Below, piece by piece: positions 1 through 4,968 of a DNA stretch of 11,516 bases. This DNA comes from an uncultured Bacilli bacterium. GTDB taxonomy: Bacteria > Bacillota_I > Bacilli_A > RF39 > UBA660. The notes below the pieces were generated by a model that was not told the DNA's origin, did no database searches, and saw only the letters and a program-made list of their open reading frames with translations. The stretch is taken from contig CAJUJA010000014.1 in NCBI GenBank assembly GCA_910586635.1, positions 14,705-26,220 of the forward strand. The letters run 5' to 3'. The position numbers and the translations under genes were made by a program. Position 1 is the first letter of the stretch. Every line of letters starts with the position of its first letter.

Positions 1-180
1 GTTATTTCCTCCATTGTTATTTCCTCCATTGTTATTTCCTCCATTGTTATTTCCTCCATTGTTATTTCCTTCGTTGTTATCTCCTCCATTGTTATTTCCT
101 TCGTTGTTATCTCCTCCATTGTTATTTCCTTCGTTGTTATCTCCTCCATTGTTATTTCCTCCGTTGTTATTTCCCTCATC
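1..180 (-). repeat. 15-bp tandem repeat encoding Asn/Gly pentapeptides
   Basis: Twelve head-to-tail 15-bp units fill these bases with no gaps and continue past the window edge. On the coding strand they encode NGGNN, NEGNN, NGGDN and DEGNN. Units 1-60 are four identical copies (NGGNN). Units 61-150 form three exact copies of a 30-bp double unit (NEGNN plus NGGDN). Three decayed units continue over 181-225. The unit length is a multiple of three, so gain or loss of copies would lengthen or shorten the protein without breaking the frame. Confidence 0.95.
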
Positions 181-945
181 GTTGTCTTCTCCGTTATGAT
201 CTCCCTCATTGTTATTGTCTTCTTTATCTTTGTCATTACTTGGATTCTTATTAGACTCTTTACTCATTGTTCTAACAGGAAATGTGATTTCCTTTGCATT
301 TCCTAATTTATCGACTACTCTTATTGTTATATAATACAAATGATTTTCTAATAAATCTTTAAAGATATATGTATTTTTATTACTTTCTATAAAGTCTCCT
401 TCATCAATTTTATAGTAGTATTTATCAATTCCACTTTCCAAATCTTCTGCTTTTATCTTTACTTTTATTGTAGAGGTAGTAGCCTTAGACATCAAATCCA
501 ATATAATAGGTGCTTCATTATCTATTTTTATTACTGTGGGATCAGAGGGTTTTCCTATTATTCCGTCCTCATTTACCCCTTTAAAATAAACATAGTGAAT
601 TCCACTTTTTGATACCTCTATATTTTTGGTATAGGTCTTTTTCCAACGACAATTTCTGGTAGTCTTATCCTGATTAATACAATACAGATAGTATTTTATT
701 CCTTTTCTTGCTTTTGCATCTTTTTCAATTTTAATTGTTTTATTACTATGCCACTCTGATTCTTCTTTCGTATTAGTATCTATCACTTCTGGCTTACTTG
801 GAATATCAAAGATGAAATCATAAACATTAAGAATTTTAAACAAAAAAAGAAATAATATAAAAAGGAATATGATTATCAATTTCTTTCTTTTTTGTTCTTC
901 CTCTTTCTTTGAAACTACACTCGTTTTTTTTCTTTTAATAGTCAT
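1..945 (-). CDS. Membrane-anchored Ig/FN3-like surface protein with Asn/Gly repeat tail (3' end outside the window)
   Basis: An open frame of 315 codons begins at the ATG at 945 and runs off the left edge without a stop, so the C-terminus is missing. Residues 1-22 are basic; about 23-37 form one hydrophobic segment rich in Ile, Leu and Phe, which with the basic N-terminus predicts a single-pass protein with its bulk outside the cell. Residues about 50-225 look like extracellular beta-sandwich modules: 'DNEAP' near 142-146, 'SGIDKYYYKID' near 171-181 and 'VVDKLGNA' near 210-217 are typical of bacterial Ig-like or fibronectin III-like repeats. From about 228 the chain becomes low-complexity Asn/Gly/Asp/Glu, with a regular pentapeptide repeat from 256. 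A weak ribosome site (GGTGA, 951-955) precedes the start, and a good promoter lies upstream. The function is unknown; a cell-surface or adhesion role is only inferred. The missing end could carry a wall anchor or further domains. Confidence 0.8.
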   Translation of the reverse strand, partial: MTIKRKKTSVVSKKEEEQKRKKLIIIFLFILFLFLFKILNVYDFIFDIPSKPEVIDTNTKEESEWHSNKTIKIEKDAKARKGIKYYLYCINQDKTTRNCRWKKTYTKNIEVSKSGIHYVYFKGVNEDGIIGKPSDPTVIKIDNEAPIILDLMSKATTSTIKVKIKAEDLESGIDKYYYKIDEGDFIESNKNTYIFKDLLENHLYYITIRVVDKLGNAKEITFPVRTMSKESNKNPSNDKDKEDNNNEGDHNGEDNDEGNNNGGNNNGGDNNEGNNNGGDNNEGNNNGGDNNEGNNNGGNNNGGNNNGGNNNGGNN

Positions 946-983
946 ATTTCTCACCATCTATTTCTATTCTACATATTAATAAT

Positions 984-1012
984 ATAATATCATACTAAGA
1001 ATCTTGTTGCAA
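984..1012 (-). promoter_or_regulatory. Sigma-A-type promoter of the surface-protein gene
   Basis: On the minus strand a -35 element TTGCAA (1007-1012) is followed after 17 bp by a -10 element TATTAT (984-989). Both differ from consensus by one base. The start codon at 945 is 38 bp further on. The elements lie between the recA terminator region and the surface-protein gene, so this gene probably has its own transcript. Confidence 0.6.
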
Positions 1013-1045
1013 TTATATATGTGGGATTATTGTTAAGTCTATGTC

Positions 1046-1085
1046 AAAATAAAAACTTCTAAGAAGAATCAATTTTTGATTTCTT
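1046..1085 (-). terminator. Probable recA terminator
   Basis: Beginning 17 bp after the recA stop, the minus strand has an AT-rich imperfect hairpin (arms 1076-1085 and 1064-1072, one bulge). About eight bases later comes a T-rich run (1046-1055). The stem is weak and the T run is not immediately adjacent, so this is a tentative call. Confidence 0.4.
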
Positions 1086-1102
1086 AAAAGCCTTTATAAT
1101 AC

Positions 1103-2128
1103 TTATTTTTTGTTTTTTTCTTCTATTGAGATATCGTAATATTCACGAACCTTTTTTTCTAGCTCTTCTCTTAACTCTGTATTATCTTTTAACAGAAGCT
1201 TTACATTTTCCTTTCCCTGTCCAAGCTTTTCTCCATTATATGCATACCAAGCACCTGTTTTATCGATTACTCCTGCTTCTACACCCAAATCAATTATTTC
1301 TCCTTCACGGGATACCCCTTCACCATACATAATATCAACTATGGCTGTTTTAAATGGTGGAGCCACTTTGTTTTTTACTACTTTTATTGTTGTTTTATTT
1401 CCAACTACCCCATCTCCAACTTTTAATTGTTCGTTACGCCTAATATCTAATCTAATAGTAGAATAAAACTTTAATGCTCTTCCACCAGGGGTAGTTTCTG
1501 GGTTACCAAACATAATACCTACCTTTTCTCTTAATTGATTAATAAAGATTGCTGTAGTTTTTGTTTTATTAATTGTTCCAGAAAGTTTTCTTAAAGCTTG
1601 TGACATTAATCTAGCCTGTAAACCAACGTGAGAATCCCCCATCTCTCCATCAATTTCTGCTTGTGGTACCAATGCTGCTACGGAGTCTATTACGACAATA
1701 CTTACAGCCTCACTCCTAACAAGAGCCTCACATATTTCTAATGCTTGTTCTCCTGTATCTGGCTGAGATAGCAGCAACTCATTAATATTGACTCCAAGTT
1801 TTTGTGCATATACAGGATCTAGGGCATGTTCTGCATCAATAAACGCTGCTCTACCTCCTCTTTTTTGTTGTTCTGCAATTGCTTGTAAGGCAAAAGTCGT
1901 TTTACCACTTGACTCTGGGCCATAGATTTCTATAATTCTTCCTCTAGGGTATCCTCCTACCCCTAATGCGACGTCTAATGATAGACATCCACTGGAGCAT
2001 ACATCCACTTTACTGTGGGTATTTTCCCCTAACTTCATAATAGCACCTTTTCCAAACTGTTTTTCAATATCACTTAAAACTTGTTCTAGTGCCTTATCTT
2101 TATTTACCTCTTTTACTGCTTTACTCAT
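1103..2128 (-). CDS. recA: RecA recombinase
   Basis: This is the 341-residue ATP-dependent recombinase that coats single-stranded DNA, drives homologous strand exchange, and triggers self-cleavage of LexA in the SOS response. The sequence has every RecA hallmark: Walker A GPESSGKTT at 70-78, the catalytic Glu region 'FIDAEHALD' near 96-104, Walker B 'VVIDSVAAL' at 145-153, loop L1 around 156-165, and loop L2 'NQLREKVGIMFGNPETTPGG' at 197-216. Length is normal for the family, and the C-terminal tail (about 319-341) is charged. A strong ribosome site, AAGGAGG (2134-2140), sits five bases before the ATG. In B. subtilis recA follows pgsA and cinA; here pgsA is directly upstream, cinA is missing, and a terminator and a separate promoter intervene. 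SOS control is likely, given the LexA-type box upstream. Confidence 0.98.
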   Translation of the reverse strand: MSKAVKEVNKDKALEQVLSDIEKQFGKGAIMKLGENTHSKVDVCSSGCLSLDVALGVGGYPRGRIIEIYGPESSGKTTFALQAIAEQQKRGGRAAFIDAEHALDPVYAQKLGVNINELLLSQPDTGEQALEICEALVRSEAVSIVVIDSVAALVPQAEIDGEMGDSHVGLQARLMSQALRKLSGTINKTKTTAIFINQLREKVGIMFGNPETTPGGRALKFYSTIRLDIRRNEQLKVGDGVVGNKTTIKVVKNKVAPPFKTAIVDIMYGEGVSREGEIIDLGVEAGVIDKTGAWYAYNGEKLGQGKENVKLLLKDNTELREELEKKVREYYDISIEEKNKK

Positions 2129-2159
2129 TTTTTCCTCCTTGCAAATAACTTACAAATTT

Positions 2160-2188
2160 ATTGTATAATATCTTTTTAAAAAATGCAA
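2160..2188 (-). promoter_or_regulatory. recA: recA promoter
   Basis: The minus strand carries TTGCAT (2183-2188), a 17-bp spacer, and TACAAT (2160-2165), 31 bp before the recA start codon. The spacing is ideal and the -10 element differs from TATAAT by one base. Position between the pgsA terminator and the recA ribosome site supports the call. Confidence 0.55.
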
Positions 2189-2197
2189 GATTTTTTT

Positions 2198-2211
2198 CGA
2201 ACAATTGTTTT
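2198..2211 (-). promoter_or_regulatory. Probable LexA (SOS) box upstream of recA
   Basis: On the plus strand the site reads CGAACAATTGTTTT, which matches 12 of 14 positions of the Gram-positive LexA (DinR) consensus CGAACRNRYGTTYC. It lies nine bases upstream of the proposed -35 element of recA. LexA control of recA is standard in Bacillota. The match is by eye, and binding is inferred. Confidence 0.55.
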
Positions 2212-2233
2212 ACAACTGTTTTTCCTTTGATAC

Positions 2234-2268
2234 AAAAAGAAAAATCCTCCTATAGAAAGAGAATTTTT
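2234..2268 (-). terminator. Rho-independent terminator of the rodZ-like/pgsA operon
   Basis: Beginning 15 bp after the pgsA stop, the minus strand forms a 10-bp stem (arms 2259-2268 and 2240-2249, one G-U pair) with a 9-base loop. The 3' arm ends in five T and is followed by CTTTTT. It separates pgsA from the recA promoter and SOS box. Confidence 0.7.
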
Positions 2269-2283
2269 AGGCATATTTTTGAA

Positions 2284-2889
2284 CTAATTTATGATTTCCT
2301 CTTTAGGAAATATTATATTTTTATTTAATGTAAAATATTCGACTGCAGATAAAACAGACATTACCATAGCAAAGTATAGTAGAAAGTCAGAAACTCTAAC
2401 ATTAAAAGATTCGAAAGGTAAGTTGTAAAAAAATGTTAATACAATTCCTATCATTAATGCTGCTGTTTTAATTTTTCCACTTTTTATTGCCGCTACTACT
2501 TTACCCTTCCCAGCTGCTTCCATCTTAATAGCATCTACAAAAATGTCCCTTAAAACAATTACCACTGGAATTATCACCGAAATAAATCCTTGGGATGCTA
2601 ATATGATTAAAACGGAATCAACCAATATTTTATCTGCAATAGCATCTAACATTTTTCCTGTGTTAGTTACTTGATTATTTTTTCTTGCTAAGTAGCCATC
2701 AATAAAGTCTGTAATACTTGCTATAACAAAAATCAAACCAGCTATTATATATTTTACATTAACAATAATTCCTAAAATGTTAACCTTAGACCAAGTAATT
2801 CCTATTGTGTAAAAAGGAAAGGTCAAAATCCCAATTACAAAAAAACTCAAAAAGATTCTTAAAACTGTTAATTTAGTAGGTAAATTCAT
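2284..2889 (-). CDS. pgsA: CDP-diacylglycerol--glycerol-3-phosphate 3-phosphatidyltransferase
   Basis: The product is a membrane enzyme that joins CDP-diacylglycerol and glycerol 3-phosphate to make phosphatidylglycerol phosphate, the committed step to phosphatidylglycerol. The CDP-alcohol phosphotransferase signature is complete: D61-x2-D64-G65-x2-A68-R69-x8-G78-x3-D82-x3-D86. Hydrophobic stretches lie around 9-30, 36-58, 88-113, 142-156 and 168-184, as expected for a multi-pass enzyme. I chose the ATG at 2889, giving 201 residues, because GGGGAGG (2896-2902) lies six bases before it and the protein then begins MNLPTKLTVLR, the usual start of the family. The frame is open to 2925, but those 12 extra codons have no such site. 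The gene overlaps the end of the rodZ-like gene by 17 bp, so the two are translated from one message. Confidence 0.93.
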   Translation of the reverse strand: MNLPTKLTVLRIFLSFFVIGILTFPFYTIGITWSKVNILGIIVNVKYIIAGLIFVIASITDFIDGYLARKNNQVTNTGKMLDAIADKILVDSVLIILASQGFISVIIPVVIVLRDIFVDAIKMEAAGKGKVVAAIKSGKIKTAALMIGIVLTFFYNLPFESFNVRVSDFLLYFAMVMSVLSAVEYFTLNKNIIFPKEEIIN

Positions 2890-3376
2890 ATATTTCCTCC
2901 CCATAATTTTTCCATAATACTTCACGATGTTTTTCCTCTTTTGTTAGTAGTGTCACAACAAAGTAAACAATAAGGGCAATTAAACCTATGATCATCATTC
3001 CATATACTAACGGTCTATAATTTATTTTTCTTTTATATTCCTTGGTATAGGGAGACTTAATCTTTCTTTTTTCATTGTCTTCTTTTTCTTCCATTTTCTT
3101 TTTTGCCTCTAAAATATCATCTAAAGATATTTTGGAGGTATGCTCAAACAAAAATTCATTAAACTCATCTGAAACATCACTTGGATCTAACCCTAAGTAT
3201 TTGGAATAACTTTTAATATATTCTTTTAATTTATAAACATCTTTAAAGGCTCTAATATTCCCATTTTCAATATTTTCTAATTGTACTATAGAAAGGTTAT
3301 TGTCTTCCGCTGCCTCTTCAATACTCACACCATTACTAATTCTAGTATCTTTTAAGTATTCTCCTAACTCTTTCAC
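2873..3376 (-). CDS. RodZ/YmfM-like membrane protein with N-terminal helix-turn-helix
   Basis: Residues 2-63 form a Cro/RodZ-type helix-turn-helix domain ('LGEYLKDTRISNGVSIEEAA', then 'NLSIVQLENIENGN'). A charged linker rich in Lys and Glu follows, then one transmembrane segment at about 123-145 and a tail of about 22 residues. This matches RodZ (YmfM in B. subtilis), which links MreB filaments to the membrane during rod-shaped growth. Its place directly before pgsA is the same as in B. subtilis. RodZ proteins often carry an extracellular beta domain after the membrane segment; here it is absent. I chose the GTG at 3376 because GAGGTGG (3385-3391) stands eight bases before it, giving 167 residues. 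The frame continues upstream to 3427, but that would run into the RNase P RNA. The family is reasonably sure; MreB binding is inferred. Confidence 0.8.
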   Translation of the reverse strand: MKELGEYLKDTRISNGVSIEEAAEDNNLSIVQLENIENGNIRAFKDVYKLKEYIKSYSKYLGLDPSDVSDEFNEFLFEHTSKISLDDILEAKKKMEEKEDNEKRKIKSPYTKEYKRKINYRPLVYGMMIIGLIALIVYFVVTLLTKEEKHREVLWKNYGEEIYEFTY

Positions 3377-3407
3377 AGTTATAACCACCTCTTTATAATA
3401 AAAAATA

Positions 3408-3762
3408 ATTAATACTTTATAAGCCATGTTCTGTACCTAATATTAGGTGACAAACATTTATCTACTGATTGCTCAGTCCTTGATTTAGTTGTTATTCCCT
3501 TATCAAGGCTCCCCTACCATAATTTGGGTTTCTCACTCGCGGGGTTTACCACGTTTCACTTTTTAGTTTCCTAAAATTCGTCACTGCGGCACTTTTCAGA
3601 GGGAATCCTTATCCAAAAGACTTAGGACTTTACCTCGCCGTTAGATTTCTCTACCTTAGGTTATTTTTTCCCTAAGCACGAACACTACGATCATCTCAGA
3701 ATCGTGTGAGCATGGACTTTCCTCTATATCAATCATGATACAGCGTTTGTCAAAGTATTAAT
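3408..3762 (-). ncRNA. rnpB: RNase P RNA, type B
   Basis: This is the catalytic RNA of RNase P, which trims 5' leaders from pre-tRNAs. On the minus strand it shows the conserved core in order: GAGGAAAGTCCATGCTCAC (3705-3723), a GTAGTGTTCGTGC segment (about 3676-3688), AGTGCCGCAGTGACGAA near 3580-3596, the AACGTGGTAAACCCC and GAGTGAGAAACCCAAAT segments (about 3525-3559), GGTAGGGGA (P15/L15, binds the tRNA CCA end), and the 3' signature ACAGAACATGGCTTATA. The layout follows B. subtilis type B RNA, though slightly shorter (about 355 nt). Ends were set by an 11-bp P1 helix, ATTAATACTTT (3752-3762) pairing with AAAGTATTAAT (3408-3418); the mature RNA may be a few bases shorter. No clear promoter is visible, so it is probably made with gpsB or from a promoter inside gpsB. 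Confidence 0.95.
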
Positions 3763-4090
3763 CATCTTTACCATATACCATTTTTTCTAATTTAGATAAT
3801 CTTCGTAACAAGTCTAAGTTTGTAACTTCTGGTATATCACTACTACTATTTTTAGCGATTTCAGCATTCATTTTCATGTTTCTAATTTCTTGTTTTAGTC
3901 GCATAACCTCTCCAAGTAAATCTGCCTTTTCCTTTTCTAAGTCATTAATCATCGCATAAAATTGCTCATAGTCATTAATAATGATATCTAAATATTGATC
4001 AACTTCTTTCAATCTATAACCACGTGTATCTATTTTAAAATCCTTTTCTAAAATATCTTGTGGAGAAAGTTCTATCTTATTTTGATACAT
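3758..4090 (-). CDS. gpsB: Cell-cycle protein GpsB
   Basis: GpsB is a cytosolic, membrane-associated DivIVA-family adaptor that brings class A penicillin-binding proteins to sites of wall synthesis and helps switch between elongation and division. The N-terminal domain (1-60) has the typical 'LSPQDILEKDFK' start and the 'RGYRLKEVDQYLD' motif. A coiled coil covers about 36-80, a polar linker follows, and the C-terminus 'NLDLLRRLSKLEKMVYG' (91-107) is the GpsB-specific helix that distinguishes it from DivIVA. Length (110 residues) is normal. I chose the ATG at 4090, preceded by GGTGA five bases away, because the protein then starts as in B. subtilis GpsB; an upstream TTG at 4102 is less likely. 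Its neighbours are rnpB downstream, as in B. subtilis, and the recU-ponA operon across a divergent gap. Confidence 0.93.
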   Translation of the reverse strand: MYQNKIELSPQDILEKDFKIDTRGYRLKEVDQYLDIIINDYEQFYAMINDLEKEKADLLGEVMRLKQEIRNMKMNAEIAKNSSSDIPEVTNLDLLRRLSKLEKMVYGKDD

Positions 4091-4126
4091 CTTAATCACC
4101 AATCCCTTTACACTTATATTATGGCA

Positions 4127-4249
4127 TCAATGAATATTTTTGTCAATTATCTCATAGGCTTTTGCTACAATTATTTCCCTTTTTCTTTTTATATATTTCA
4201 TATCATCAATCATTCTATTCATGATTTTTATTACTTCTAAAGCATTCAT
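4127..4249 (-). CDS. Small unrecognised basic protein (40 aa) upstream of gpsB
   Basis: A 40-codon frame runs from ATG at 4249 to TGA at 4127-4129. I do not recognise the product. It begins MNALEVIKIMNRMIDDMKYI, contains a basic patch KRKR near 21-24 and ends in DKNIH. It is rich in Ile, Lys and Met, has no signal peptide or membrane segment, and its spacing of hydrophobic residues suggests one or two amphipathic helices. The main support is the ribosome site AAAAAGGAGG (4256-4265), six bases before the ATG and one of the best in the window. It is also in the same direction as gpsB, 36 bp upstream, with a plausible promoter before it. In B. subtilis that position holds ypsA, which is unrelated in size. 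It could be a leader peptide or a true small protein. Confidence 0.55.
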   Translation of the reverse strand: MNALEVIKIMNRMIDDMKYIKRKREIIVAKAYEIIDKNIH

Positions 4250-4269
4250 AAATATCCTCCTTTTTAGAA

Positions 4270-4298
4270 ATTCTATCCTATTTTTCAAAACCTGTCCT
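4270..4298 (-). promoter_or_regulatory. Candidate promoter of the small-gene/gpsB/rnpB unit
   Basis: The minus strand has AGGACA (4293-4298), a 17-bp spacer and TAGAAT (4270-4275), 20 bp before the start codon at 4249. The -10 element is one base from consensus; the -35 element matches four of six bases. It lies in the gap shared with the divergent recU promoter. Confidence 0.4.
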
Positions 4299-4372
4299 TA
4301 TTTTCGACAAAAGTAGAAAATTTTTTTGGTGATTCTTCCCTAAAAAATATGGTAAATTTATATAACTTATAG

Positions 4373-4391
4373 TATAATAAAGAATAGGTGA
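4373..4391 (+). promoter_or_regulatory. recU-ponA promoter -10 element and ribosome site
   Basis: A perfect TATAAT (4373-4378) precedes AGGTGA (4386-4391) and the ATG at 4396. No good -35 element is seen at 16-18 bp upstream; the region there is simply AT-rich. If this -10 is used, transcription would start at about 4385, leaving a leader of only about 11 bases that consists of the ribosome site. Confidence 0.5.
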
Positions 4392-4395
4392 CAAT

Positions 4396-4968
4396 ATGAA
4401 TTATCCAAACGGAATTAAAAAGAGGAAAACTATTCATAATATTTCCTATAAAAATAGGGGTATGAATTTAGAGAGCGATTTAAATATAACGAATGAATAC
4501 TATAGAAATATAGATAGGGCATATATTTATAAGAAGCCTACTCCTATTAAAATCGTGAAAGTAGATTATGAGTCTAGGCATTTAGCAACCATTAAAGAAG
4601 CCTATTTTCAGGAACCATCTACTACTGATTATAATGGAATATACAAAGGACAATATATTGATTTTGAAGCAAAAGAAACAAAATCAATTACTTCTTTTAG
4701 TTTAAGTAATATTCATAAACACCAAATTACACATCTAAAAAATATGCTCAATCATGGAGGAATTGCTTTTTTGATTGTTAGATTTGTAAGACTTGATGAG
4801 ACGTATTTATTAGAAGCAAAAAAGCTACTAACTTTTTTAGAAAAGTATGATAGAAAATCAATTCCTTTATCTTATTTTCAAAAAAGTGGATATCTAATTA
4901 AATATAAAATTAATCCGCGAATTGATTATTTGGAAATTATTGATCAAATATATGGAGGTATACTATGA
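4396..4968 (+). CDS. recU: Holliday junction resolvase RecU
   Basis: RecU cuts four-way DNA junctions during recombination and replication-fork repair, and takes the place of RuvC in Bacillota. Hallmarks are all present: 'NRGMNLE' at 20-26, 'STTDYNGIYKGQYIDFEAKE' at 75-94, which holds the metal-binding nuclease residues D78, E91 and K93 (by position equal to D88, E101 and K103 of B. subtilis RecU), and 'HKHQ' at 107-110. The 190-residue length is slightly below the usual 200 or so. The ATG at 4396 has AGGTGA four bases upstream. The stop codon overlaps the start of the PBP gene as ATGA, so translation is coupled. The recU-ponA pair is conserved across Bacillota. Confidence 0.95.
   Translation: MNYPNGIKKRKTIHNISYKNRGMNLESDLNITNEYYRNIDRAYIYKKPTPIKIVKVDYESRHLATIKEAYFQEPSTTDYNGIYKGQYIDFEAKETKSITSFSLSNIHKHQITHLKNMLNHGGIAFLIVRFVRLDETYLLEAKKLLTFLEKYDRKSIPLSYFQKSGYLIKYKINPRIDYLEIIDQIYGGIL

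Noticed and set aside
14..199. Plus-strand frame of Leu/Phe/Pro-rich repeats
   Set aside because: It is the antisense of the Asn/Gly repeat in the minus-strand surface gene; that frame has a start, ribosome site, membrane segment and domain-like sequence, and the plus frame has none of these.
1..225. CRISPR array
   Set aside because: The repeats are contiguous 15-bp units without spacers and keep a protein reading frame.
3377..3427. Upstream extension of the RodZ-like protein to 3427
   Set aside because: It would overlap the 3' end of RNase P RNA and lacks a ribosome site; the GTG at 3376 has a clear one.
4058..4240. Plus-strand 60-codon frame
   Set aside because: It is antisense to gpsB and the small gene, has no ribosome site, and has an AT-rich composition that gives Phe/Tyr/Ile runs by chance.
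4091..4395. Riboswitch or attenuator in the gpsB/recU divergent gap
   Set aside because: The gap is filled by the small gene and two promoters; I found no conserved aptamer or stable hairpin.
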